This document shows positions 10,073-18,243 of a DNA stretch of 64,000 bases, piece after piece. Location: assembly GCA_965230495.1 (NCBI GenBank), contig OZ246004.1:1426001-1490000 (forward strand), given 5' to 3'. Positions within the stretch are counted from its first letter, which is position 1; each line of letters begins with the position of its first letter. This stretch comes from JACJYM01 sp965230495. Lineage in GTDB: Bacteria > Bacteroidota > Bacteroidia > Chitinophagales > Saprospiraceae. The position numbers and the translations under genes are program-made. The notes beneath the pieces were generated by a model. That model did no database searches. It had not been told where the DNA came from and worked only from the letters and a program-made list of their open reading frames with translations.

Positions 10073-12414
10073 TGGTAATCGAAATTATCCTCTAGTGCTG
10101 TAATATAGAGTTTGTTAGCACAATTATCGTTCAAAACCAGGTTCCCGTTTTGAGTTCTTTTAACCACACCTAAATTTATAAGTCGTTTTAAGACATCTTT
10201 ATATGTTGAGCTAAACGATGAACCGTATAGTTTTCGTATCCTATATTCGTTAGTAACTTTTTGCATATATATATCAGCAATGACCAAATTACTATCATAT
10301 CCCTGTACATCAGGAAGCTGATAGATAGGCTCATCCTTTACCATAATTGTCTTATTATCAACAAACTTTATGGTTGAACACCATAATTTAAAAGCCTCGC
10401 CTATATTGTTATTACTCGCCTCAACAATTTCATTAAGCTTTCTTTGAACACCTCTTATCTCTATCACCTTGCTTCCACTATCTATAATAGAATTGTGAGT
10501 TGCCTGATGACGAATCATCAATCCTTTCATTATTTCACTTGAAAAAATCCTATGACATTGAATAATCGACTGAAAACTCTGATGAAAATGAATATTAGTC
10601 TTGAGAAACTCAAAAAGTGCATCATTCATCGCACAAATGACAAGAAAGCGATCATTGTTATCATCAATAAACTTTTTTAACGATCTTACATTCTTGAGAA
10701 TATCATTTTCTACGTCCCAGAATAATTCTAAATCATCAATCCACAATATTCTTTTTTTATCATCTCTACTTTTCGAAATAAAGGAAAGGTTTTCAACCAT
10801 ATTTGTACTGACATTAAACTTTCTTCCATTATATCTCAATTTTCTATTTGGAATTAACTTTACAACTTCAACACCATCTGACAAAGAATTCAGAAAGTAT
10901 TCTGCTAGAAAAGTTTTGCCACAAAATCGATTACCAACAAGAGCTACTGATCCTCTGTACCCCTCCATCCAGTGCTTATAGTTGGTTCTCATATTCTCTA
11001 ATTCGTTTTTTCTCCCAACAGCGAATGAAGCTCCTACATAGCCCTCCGTTAAAAAGATATTGGCATAGTTTAGAAGATTTTCCTCGATTCTGCGGCTTCG
11101 AATGAAACGAACAATTTTTTCTGATTTAGACAATGATTCTTCAGCTTTTACACTCGAGATTACGTTTGAAAAAGACTCTTTAACAAAACTGAAAAATTTT
11201 CTAATCTTCGACTCAAATCTATCTTTACTTCCTACGATTTGTTCTCCAAGAAATTCAGGATACTCTAAAAATTCTGTTTTCAGATTAAAAACATTACCCA
11301 CCTTAAAATATGAATTCATTAATTCCTGAACTCTATCCATGTTTTTCTTAACGGATTTATCAATCTCTTCTATTCTCACCAAGTGCTTTTTTAAGGCATC
11401 TTCAAGCGGTGAAATATCATCCAATAACATATCCTTTTCTTTATTGACGGATAGGTAATTGTTAAGATTAACCATTGTTAATTTCAAGGAAGATCTTAGC
11501 TCCTGTTGATATTGCTCTATTTGAATGTAAATCGGTAGAACCATATTTTCCAACCAAGCCAAAGTCCTCTCACTAAAATTAAATTCGCTAGAAAGTAGAT
11601 CAGCATCTTCTCTTCCTACTATTACGTGATTGACATTTTGGAACTCAAGAAGCTTAGTCTCCAGCATACTTGGCATATCCTCAAGTGAACCTCTTTCATT
11701 GAAATCATCCTGTACCTGCGTCACATACTTATTTAAACTTGACTTGACCCCTTCATCAGTATTAGTAAGTTGATCTGTCAAGCTTTCAACAATAGTCCTG
11801 AAGTACTTAAGCTCTTCTAATGCTCTATTATTTTCATTTCTAATTAAATGGAATATTTTATTGTAAAGTATTTGTTGCTGGCTTAAGCTTTCATTCTCGT
11901 TTTTAATCCTTAAACATTGTTCTCCAAGCTTCTTAAAAGACATAGAGTATTCGGAAAGAGGATTGATCTGATGTTCCCATTTATCATAAAAGCCGGTAAT
12001 CTTTTTTGCCTGAGATAAACTTTCTATTTTACCATCAAGACCACTGTATACCTCCGACCTGCACTGCTTAACTTTATCATGCAACTCACTAATTGTGTTG
12101 GTAAACTTATCTTCAGAAATTCTTCCTTCATCTAGAAAAATTCGGGCCTTGTGTATGGTAAACAAAGTATCTCTTAACAGCAATGTATATGCAAATGCCT
12201 GAGGAAGCCATTCATATACCAGCCAGATATTAAAAGGTGAATCGGTTGATTCCTTTAAATCTAAACAATATTCGAATTTAGGAACAGTAGATAACACACT
12301 ATCCAAATATGCTAACTCAGCTTTAATAAAAGCATGAAAATCTGTCAAACTGTCACCAATTAACGTAGAAGGTCTGACTATTGACGAAATCTCTATTTTT
12401 TCTATTTGACTCAC
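10069..12414 (-). CDS. large helical P-loop ATPase with C-terminal winged helix, function unknown
   Basis: 781 residues, no signal peptide or membrane helix. Residues 1 to about 450 are charged and helical with likely coiled coils. A Walker A motif GNRFCGKT has its Lys at about 500, and a Walker B motif RILWIDDLELF has Asp 560 and 561. A hydrophobic strand FLVICAMND (about 592-602) could be sensor 1. The last 80 residues (ending in LINLGVVKRTQNGNLVLND and what follows) read as a winged helix. This order of helical region, AAA+/STAND-like NTPase and winged helix resembles ORC- or STAND-type switches, but I do not recognise the family. It is first in an operon with an MscS-like channel (ATGA overlap) and an antiporter, so it probably controls them. 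Confidence 0.7.
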   Translation of the reverse strand: MSQIEKIEISSIVRPSTLIGDSLTDFHAFIKAELAYLDSVLSTVPKFEYCLDLKESTDSPFNIWLVYEWLPQAFAYTLLLRDTLFTIHKARIFLDEGRISEDKFTNTISELHDKVKQCRSEVYSGLDGKIESLSQAKKITGFYDKWEHQINPLSEYSMSFKKLGEQCLRIKNENESLSQQQILYNKIFHLIRNENNRALEELKYFRTIVESLTDQLTNTDEGVKSSLNKYVTQVQDDFNERGSLEDMPSMLETKLLEFQNVNHVIVGREDADLLSSEFNFSERTLAWLENMVLPIYIQIEQYQQELRSSLKLTMVNLNNYLSVNKEKDMLLDDISPLEDALKKHLVRIEEIDKSVKKNMDRVQELMNSYFKVGNVFNLKTEFLEYPEFLGEQIVGSKDRFESKIRKFFSFVKESFSNVISSVKAEESLSKSEKIVRFIRSRRIEENLLNYANIFLTEGYVGASFAVGRKNELENMRTNYKHWMEGYRGSVALVGNRFCGKTFLAEYFLNSLSDGVEVVKLIPNRKLRYNGRKFNVSTNMVENLSFISKSRDDKKRILWIDDLELFWDVENDILKNVRSLKKFIDDNNDRFLVICAMNDALFEFLKTNIHFHQSFQSIIQCHRIFSSEIMKGLMIRHQATHNSIIDSGSKVIEIRGVQRKLNEIVEASNNNIGEAFKLWCSTIKFVDNKTIMVKDEPIYQLPDVQGYDSNLVIADIYMQKVTNEYRIRKLYGSSFSSTYKDVLKRLINLGVVKRTQNGNLVLNDNCANKLYITALEDNFDYQ

Positions 12415-12534
12415 CTAATTAATAATGTTTTGCCAATATACAAGAACTTAATTAAAATAGTAAGATAAATCGACTAATGAAAATCTCAGTTCGAATATGA
12501 ATAAAATTGGTCACTCAAAAAAATTGAACTAAAA

Positions 12535-12564
12535 TAAAAAAGCCACTTGTTTTACAAGTGGCTT
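12535..12564 (-). terminator. rho-independent terminator of atpD-atpC
   Basis: Perfect 10-bp inverted repeat AGCCACTTGT/ACAAGTGGCT with a three-base loop, 23 bases after the atpC stop. On the minus strand it is followed by TTTT ATTTTA, so it ends the atpD-atpC transcript before the ATPase operon. Confidence 0.85.
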
Positions 12565-12586
12565 CCTTTTATCATGTTAACCGGAA

Positions 12587-12835
12587 CTATTCTTCTACAC
12601 CCTGTACCAACAAGGATACTTCATCTTTTAACACCTCAACGAAGCCCTTCTTAATGGCAAATTTCTTGTTCTCTCCTCCTTCCACCAATATTCGTACTTC
12701 ACCATCACCTAAAGCTGAAACAATAGGTGCGTGATTTTTCAATATTTCAAATTGTCCATTTAACCCAGGTACTTTGACAGAGGTAATAGCTCCACTGAAG
12801 ATTTCCTTTTCCGGTGTTAAAACTACTAAGTTCAT
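12587..12835 (-). CDS. atpC: F1Fo ATP synthase epsilon subunit
   Basis: 82 residues, covering only the N-terminal beta-sandwich of epsilon (TPEKEIFSG, GLNGQFEILKNHAP). The C-terminal two-helix inhibitory hairpin present in the E. coli subunit (about 138 residues) is missing, as is common in Bacteroidota. It belongs to the rotor stalk of F1 and contacts gamma and the c-ring. It follows atpD by 27 bases and ends at a strong terminator. The remaining atp genes are not in the window, so beta and epsilon are split from the rest, an arrangement known in this phylum. Confidence 0.95.
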   Translation of the reverse strand: MNLVVLTPEKEIFSGAITSVKVPGLNGQFEILKNHAPIVSALGDGEVRILVEGGENKKFAIKKGFVEVLKDEVSLLVQGVEE

Positions 12836-12862
12836 GGTCAGTCGTTTATAATTAAATTAATG

Positions 12863-14374
12863 TTACGCCTCAGCAAGCATTTTCTTACCTGCTTCTATCA
12901 CGTCTTCAATAGATCCCTTTAAGTTAAACGCAGCCTCAGGATACTCATCCATTTCTCCGTTCAAAATCATATTAAAGCCTTTGATTGTATCTTCTATTGG
13001 TACCAGTACTCCTTTCAATCCTGTAAACTGCTCCGCAACATGAAAAGGCTGAGATAAAAATCTTTGAATTTTTCTCGCTCTGAAAACCGTCATTTTATCT
13101 TCGTCAGATAATTCTTCCATACCTAGGATGGCTATGATATCTTGAAGTTCATTGTACCTCTGTAATATACCTTTAACCGCTTGTGCAGTCCTATAGTGTT
13201 CTTCTCCAATAATTGCCGGATCCAATATTCTAGAAGTTGAATCCAATGGATCAACCGCCGGATAAATACCTAAAGAAGCAATTTTTCTACTTAATACTGT
13301 TGTGGCATCAAGGTGGGCAAAAGTTGTTGCAGGTGCAGGGTCTGTTAAATCATCCGCAGGTACATAAACGGCCTGAACAGAGGTAATAGATCCTCTTTTA
13401 GTTGATGTAATTCTTTCCTGCATAAGGCCCATTTCTGTTGCCAAAGTTGGTTGATATCCCACTGCTGAAGGCATTCTACCTAACAATGCAGACACCTCAG
13501 AACCTGCTTGAGTAAATCTAAAAATATTATCAATAAAGAATAAGATATCTCTACCTCCATTAGGATCTTCGAGATCTCCATCTCTATAATATTCTGCTAT
13601 TGAAAGTCCAGAAAGTGCTACTCTTGCCCTTGCTCCAGGAGGTTCATTCATTTGACCAAAAACAAAAGTTGCTTTTGAATCTTTTATTTTTTCATAATCC
13701 ACTTTCGATAAGTCCCATCCTCCTTCTTCCATAGAATGAAGGAAGTCTTCTCCATAACTAATAATTCCTGCTTCGAGCATCTCTCTCATCAAGTCATTAC
13801 CTTCTCTCGTTCTCTCTCCTACTCCAGCAAATACTGATATACCATCATATCCTTTTGCAATATTGTTAATAAGCTCCTGAATCAATACTGTTTTACCAAC
13901 TCCGGCACCACCAAACAATCCGATTTTTCCACCTTTAGAATAAGGCTCTATCAAGTCGATAACCTTAATACCGGTGTAAAGTACTTCATTCTCCGTAGAT
14001 AAATCTTCATACCTAGGAGGCTTGTTATGAATGGGTCTTGCTGAGTCTCCCTTTTCAACCTCTTTCAAACCATCAATAGGATCACCAACTACATTAAAAA
14101 GTCTTCCTTTGATAGCATCTCCTGTAGGCATTGAAATTGGTCTTCCCATATCTTCAACATCCATACCTCTTACCAGACCGTCAGTAGCGTCCATAGCTAT
14201 AGCTCTAATGCTATCTTCTCCAAGGTGCTGCTGTACTTCAAATACTAAATCAGTACTATCTGGTCTTCGAATAATTAATTCATTAAATATTTCCGGTAGT
14301 TGGGAATTTTCGCCAGAGAAGGATACATCCACTACTGGTCCAATAACTTGCTTTAATTTACCGATGTTGGCCAT
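12863..14374 (-). CDS. atpD: F1Fo ATP synthase beta subunit
   Basis: 503 residues, full length. The catalytic P-loop GGAGVGKT, the GERTREGND motif, the ILFFIDNIFRFTQAGSEVS strand with the catalytic-site acid, and the ALLGRMPSAVGYQPTLA segment are all present. It forms the catalytic sites of F1 and makes ATP on the inner face of the membrane. It is first in the atpD-atpC operon, with a good TTG-N18-TAACTTTG promoter just upstream. Confidence 0.98.
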   Translation of the reverse strand: MANIGKLKQVIGPVVDVSFSGENSQLPEIFNELIIRRPDSTDLVFEVQQHLGEDSIRAIAMDATDGLVRGMDVEDMGRPISMPTGDAIKGRLFNVVGDPIDGLKEVEKGDSARPIHNKPPRYEDLSTENEVLYTGIKVIDLIEPYSKGGKIGLFGGAGVGKTVLIQELINNIAKGYDGISVFAGVGERTREGNDLMREMLEAGIISYGEDFLHSMEEGGWDLSKVDYEKIKDSKATFVFGQMNEPPGARARVALSGLSIAEYYRDGDLEDPNGGRDILFFIDNIFRFTQAGSEVSALLGRMPSAVGYQPTLATEMGLMQERITSTKRGSITSVQAVYVPADDLTDPAPATTFAHLDATTVLSRKIASLGIYPAVDPLDSTSRILDPAIIGEEHYRTAQAVKGILQRYNELQDIIAILGMEELSDEDKMTVFRARKIQRFLSQPFHVAEQFTGLKGVLVPIEDTIKGFNMILNGEMDEYPEAAFNLKGSIEDVIEAGKKMLAEA

Positions 14375-14423
14375 TTTTTGGTATAATTTTTATTGAAAAA
14401 TTTACTGCTTTCTAAATTTGCTG

Positions 14424-14452
14424 CAAAGTTAAAATTAATATTCATATTACAA
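14424..14452 (-). promoter_or_regulatory. predicted promoter of atpD
   Basis: On the minus strand a TTG (14452-14450) is followed after 18 bases by TAACTTTG (14431-14424), a good match to the Bacteroidota sigma-A consensus TTTG-N17-23-TAnnTTTG. Transcription would start near 14420, about 45 bases before the atpD ATG. Confidence 0.65.
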
Positions 14453-14621
14453 ATCAATAATATCCATAAATGACATATAAAGTTAGACTGAAAGATAATG
14501 AATGTTAAAATATATTTGGACAACTAACACTCCACCTATATTATCTTTTGCTAAAAAAGCACTTAAACATATTCTTATGTAGCTTTTTGCACCTAATGTG
14601 ATAGAAAAAAGTATTTTCTTT

Positions 14622-14655
14622 AAAAAAAAAGTGGCTTCATAATATATGAAGCCAC
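14622..14655 (-). terminator. rho-independent terminator of groES-groEL
   Basis: Perfect 10-bp inverted repeat GTGGCTTCAT/ATGAAGCCAC with a five-base loop, followed on the minus strand by nine T. It lies 26 bases after the groEL stop. Confidence 0.92.
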
Positions 14656-14680
14656 CTGATAAAAACATTTATCGTTTATA

Positions 14681-16312
14681 TTACATCATTCCGGGCATTC
14701 CCCCTCCTCCCATTGGAGGCATTGCAGGAGCATCTTCTTTCATATCATTGATGACACATTCTGTCGTCAAAACCATTCCAGCAATAGATCCTGCATTTTC
14801 AATAGCTATTCTAGTAACTTTGGTAGGATCAATTACTCCAGCCTTTTTCAAGTCCTCGTACTTATGCGTTCTTGCATTATAGCCCTTATTTCCTTTTGCA
14901 TTTAATACTTCTTGAAGGATTACAGAACCTTCGACACCAGCATTTTCAGCAATAGTTCTTAAAGGAGATTCTAGAGCCTTACGAACAATTTGTATTCCCA
15001 TTTCTTCATCCTCATTTTCACCTTTTATCTTATCTAAAGATGGCATTGTTCTCAATAAAGCAACTCCACCACCAATTACTATTCCTTCTTCTACAGCAGC
15101 TCTAGTAGCATGAAGAGCATCGTCTACTCTGTCTTTCTTCTCTTTCATTTCTACTTCAGTAGCCGCTCCAACATAAAGAACCGCAACTCCTCCACTCAAC
15201 TTAGCAAGTCTTTCTTGTAGTTTCTCCTTATCATAATCAGAAGTAGTAGTTTCTATCTGTGATTTAATCTGTGCTATTCTTCCTTCAATATCTTTTTTCT
15301 TGCCTTTTCCGTTGACAATTGTAGTATTGTCCTTATCAATAGATATTTTTTCGCACTGACCTAAATCATCAAGGGTAGCGTTTTCTAATTTATATCCTTT
15401 TTCTTCAGATATAACAGTTCCTCCAGTAAGAATAGCAATATCTTCCAACATCGCTTTTCTTCTATCACCAAATCCAGGAGCTTTTACAGCAACAACTTTT
15501 AATCCTGCTCTAATTCTATTAACAACAAGAACCCCTAGAGCTTGACTTTCTACATCCTCAGCTATTATTAACAAAGGTTTTCCAGCTTGTGCCGCCTTTT
15601 CCAGAACCGGAACAACATCCTGTACATTAGATATTTTTTTATCATGGATTAATATCAACGGATTCTCATATTCTGCTGTCATATTTTCAGAATCTGTGAT
15701 GAAGTAAGGAGAAAGATAACCTCTATCGAACTGCATTCCTATCACTTCGTCCACATAAGTATCTGTACCTTTCGCTTCCTCAACAGTAATAACTCCATCT
15801 TTAGTAACTCTTTTCATTGCATCAGCTATCAATGATCCTATTTCATTATCATTGTTCGCAGAGATAGATCCAACTTGTTGAATCTTTTTAAAATCATTGC
15901 CTATTACTTCGCTCTGTCCTTTTAGGTTTTCAATTACCGACTTAACTGCCTTATCTATACCTCTTTTTAAATCCATTGGATTTGCACCTGCAGCAACATA
16001 CTTCATTCCAGAACTTACCATAGCTTGAGCCAATACTGTAGCTGTAGTTGTTCCATCTCCCGCAGCATCCGCAGTTTTTGAAGCCACCTCTTTTACCATT
16101 TGAGCCCCCATATTTTCAACTGCATCTTCCAATTCAATTTCTTTAGCAACTGTCACTCCATCTTTTGTTATGGTTGGAGCACCAAAACTTTTTTGAATAA
16201 CCACATTTCTTCCTTTCGGTCCCAATGTCACTTTGACAGCATCTGCCAAAGCATCTATTCCACTTTTTAATTTTGCTCTCGCATCCGAGTTAAAGCTAAT
16301 TTCTTTAGCCAT
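14681..16312 (-). CDS. groEL: 60-kDa chaperonin GroEL
   Basis: 543 residues, full length. It begins AKEISFNSDARAKLKSGIDA, contains the ATP-binding GDGTTTATVLAQ segment and ends in the usual Gly-Met tail (GGGGMPGMM). It forms the double-ring folding chamber in the cytoplasm and works with GroES, encoded 43 bases upstream in the same operon. A strong terminator follows. No CIRCE element was seen upstream, so heat-shock control must work another way, as expected in Bacteroidota. Confidence 0.98.
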   Translation of the reverse strand: MAKEISFNSDARAKLKSGIDALADAVKVTLGPKGRNVVIQKSFGAPTITKDGVTVAKEIELEDAVENMGAQMVKEVASKTADAAGDGTTTATVLAQAMVSSGMKYVAAGANPMDLKRGIDKAVKSVIENLKGQSEVIGNDFKKIQQVGSISANNDNEIGSLIADAMKRVTKDGVITVEEAKGTDTYVDEVIGMQFDRGYLSPYFITDSENMTAEYENPLILIHDKKISNVQDVVPVLEKAAQAGKPLLIIAEDVESQALGVLVVNRIRAGLKVVAVKAPGFGDRRKAMLEDIAILTGGTVISEEKGYKLENATLDDLGQCEKISIDKDNTTIVNGKGKKKDIEGRIAQIKSQIETTTSDYDKEKLQERLAKLSGGVAVLYVGAATEVEMKEKKDRVDDALHATRAAVEEGIVIGGGVALLRTMPSLDKIKGENEDEEMGIQIVRKALESPLRTIAENAGVEGSVILQEVLNAKGNKGYNARTHKYEDLKKAGVIDPTKVTRIAIENAGSIAGMVLTTECVINDMKEDAPAMPPMGGGGMPGMM

Positions 16313-16355
16313 TTTTTATATATTTTTTAAGTTTAAACAAATAAATCAAACGATC

Positions 16356-16619
16356 TTAGATAATTACCAAGATGTCATCTTCTCTCATTATTAAATAATC
16401 AGTCCCTTTGTGATTGATCTCTTGTCCAGCATACTTGCCATAAAGAACCATATCTCCTTTCTTAACTGTCATTTTATGACCATCCTTACCTGGTCCTACA
16501 GCTACGACTTTACCTTTTTGAGGTTTTTCCTTAGCTGTATCTGGAATGATAATTCCTCCAGCTGTCTTCTCCTCTGCATCCGCTGGCTGCACTACAACTC
16601 TATCATTAATTGGTTTCAT
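16356..16619 (-). CDS. groES: 10-kDa co-chaperonin GroES
   Basis: 87 residues, slightly short for the family but complete, from MKPINDRVVVQPADA to the YLIMREDDILVII end. The mobile loop (EEKTAGGIIIPDTAKEKPQ) that docks on GroEL is present. First gene of groES-groEL. A TATATTTG box on the minus strand at 16773-16766 could be its -7 element with a leader of about 140 bases, but no good -33 partner was found. Confidence 0.97.
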   Translation of the reverse strand: MKPINDRVVVQPADAEEKTAGGIIIPDTAKEKPQKGKVVAVGPGKDGHKMTVKKGDMVLYGKYAGQEINHKGTDYLIMREDDILVII

Positions 16620-16784
16620 ACTTTTAAATCTATTTATAATAGTTTATTAAAAATTATTAACACTTAGCTATTCATCATTTTATGTGCCAAACAAATTATT
16701 ATGCCATAATTTCAGATAGTTTGATTTATTGTCACTTTAGCAAAGAGATCTGTCTGACGAATTGGCAAATATACCGAATGTATA

Positions 16785-16819
16785 AAATAAAAAAGGCAGT
16801 CCGAAAATGTCGAACTGCC
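16785..16819 (-). terminator. rho-independent terminator of porV
   Basis: Inverted repeat with arms 16795-16804 and 16810-16819 (GGCAGTTCGA against TCGGACTGCC, one G-T pair, five-base loop), followed on the minus strand by TTTTTTATTTT. It lies 23 bases after the porV stop. Confidence 0.88.
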
Positions 16820-16841
16820 CTATATTTTTCAAGATTATTTG

Positions 16842-18089
16842 TTATTCTTCGTTTAATTGTTCGTTGTACTTATCAAAGTCAAAAAACAAGGTAAACCTTA
16901 AGGTATTATCTAACGGACTAATTCTATTGTTAGTAGGTACTAAGTAAGATAAGTCAATTCCAAAAACATTATACTTAATCCCTGCTCCTACTGTTAAAAA
17001 CTTTCTATCTCCTTTTTCGGTGTGTTCTGAATAATATCCTGCTCTAACTGCAAACTGTTTATCATACCAATATTCTATACCAAAAGAATAAGTAAGTTCC
17101 TTCAACTCTTCACTAAAGCCTCCCTGAGCATCACTAAATGAACCAAACACACCTGAAAACAGAGATTTTTCTCTATAGTCTGCAATTCCATTTCCATCTT
17201 GATCATACTCCGGATTTTCAGATGTCACTTGATTTTCATCTATCACAAACTGGGCTATTGGTGTAGGAACCATTAGCTTGTTAATATCTAATAAAAACTC
17301 CATTGTATTATACTCGTCAAATTCTAATTTAAGACCTCCACCTAATCCAAAATTAGTTGGAATAAAATCTTTGACAGTATTTTCAATGTAGGAAACCTTA
17401 CTTCCTAAATTTGAAATACTCATTCCAATCGCCCACTTCCCATCATATCCTCCAATCTTTGTTTTCTTTCTATAAGTAAAAGAAACGTCTGCAGCAAAAG
17501 AAGTAGCTGAATTAATCTCTCCTGCTTGAGTAACAATCCCAGTAGCCAAATTACTATTTATATATTTTGCTCCCAAAGCTGCTGAAAAATTGTCTCCCAA
17601 TTTTCTGGCATATGCCAATCCAAGAGAAAACTCTCTAGGCCTGCCATCTCCTAAAGACATTCCTTGCTCATTTAAAAAAGGAATGGTACCAAGATTAAAA
17701 AATCTTATATCAAACGCAATGGTCTGATACTTATCTATTTTTTTAAAGCCAGTAAAATCAGCCAAGTATATGTCATTAATTTTCAAATTTCTCAGCCAAG
17801 GAGTATAAGTAGCGGAAAAACTCATATTTCCTTCTACAAAAGCCAAATTAGAAGCATTGTAAAAAATACTATTTTGATCAGGTGTAGCTGCTATTCCAGC
17901 ATCACCCATTGCTCCCCCCCTCGCATCCGGAATAATTCTCAAGAAAGGCAATGCAGATAACACCGTATTTGGAGCACATTCTCCATTCGAATCAACAACG
18001 CACCCTTGAACCGGGCTCCAAAACTGGGCATCTAAATCAAGCGAAGTAAAACTTATAGTAAAAAGAAAGATTAAAATTCTTGTTCGCAT
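16842..18089 (-). CDS. porV: type IX secretion outer-membrane protein PorV (LptO)
   Basis: 415 residues with a cleavable signal peptide (ILIFLFTISFTSLDLDAQ). The early mature segment with ALPFLRIIPDARGGAMGDAG followed by IAATPDQNSIFYNASNLAF is diagnostic of PorV in the FadL-like barrel family. PorV carries substrates from the translocon to the attachment complex and works with the sortase PorU, encoded directly upstream on the same strand. A promoter just inside the porU tail and a terminator after porV suggest it can also be transcribed alone. Confidence 0.95.
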   Translation of the reverse strand: MRTRILIFLFTISFTSLDLDAQFWSPVQGCVVDSNGECAPNTVLSALPFLRIIPDARGGAMGDAGIAATPDQNSIFYNASNLAFVEGNMSFSATYTPWLRNLKINDIYLADFTGFKKIDKYQTIAFDIRFFNLGTIPFLNEQGMSLGDGRPREFSLGLAYARKLGDNFSAALGAKYINSNLATGIVTQAGEINSATSFAADVSFTYRKKTKIGGYDGKWAIGMSISNLGSKVSYIENTVKDFIPTNFGLGGGLKLEFDEYNTMEFLLDINKLMVPTPIAQFVIDENQVTSENPEYDQDGNGIADYREKSLFSGVFGSFSDAQGGFSEELKELTYSFGIEYWYDKQFAVRAGYYSEHTEKGDRKFLTVGAGIKYNVFGIDLSYLVPTNNRISPLDNTLRFTLFFDFDKYNEQLNEE

Positions 18090-18211
18090 TTTATAAAATT
18101 AATATCAAAAGTTTGCTAAATCCTCGTAAGGAGCGTTTAAATTTAAAAACTATATAAACAGAATAAGAATATTTATTATTGTGTTCCTATTCGTTTATAT
18201 TTAGACGGCTG

Positions 18212-18243
18212 CAAATGTACCACTATATGTTATAATATTACAA
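18212..18243 (-). promoter_or_regulatory. predicted promoter of porV
   Basis: On the minus strand TTG (18243-18241) is followed after 21 bases by TACATTTG (18219-18212), matching the Bacteroidota promoter pattern. It overlaps the last codons of porU and gives porV a leader of about 120 bases. Confidence 0.55.

Larger units (their letters stand above)
14375..14680. other. gene-free spacer between groEL and atpD
   Basis: About 306 bases. It holds the groEL terminator at its right end and the predicted atpD promoter at its left end. The middle (about 14455-14620) is AT-rich and shows no convincing gene; a 61-codon minus-strand open frame there runs through the terminator and has no recognisable protein features. 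Confidence 0.7.

Noticed and set aside
12835..12863. Idea that atpD-atpC away from the other atp genes is a rearrangement or transfer
   Set aside because: This split is ordinary in Bacteroidota and both proteins look native.
14483..14668. 61-codon minus-strand open frame between groEL and atpD
   Set aside because: It runs through the groEL terminator and shows no recognisable protein features; treated as spacer.
16682..16894. Plus-strand open frame between groES and porV
   Set aside because: It covers the porV terminator and the end of porV on the other strand; no family features.
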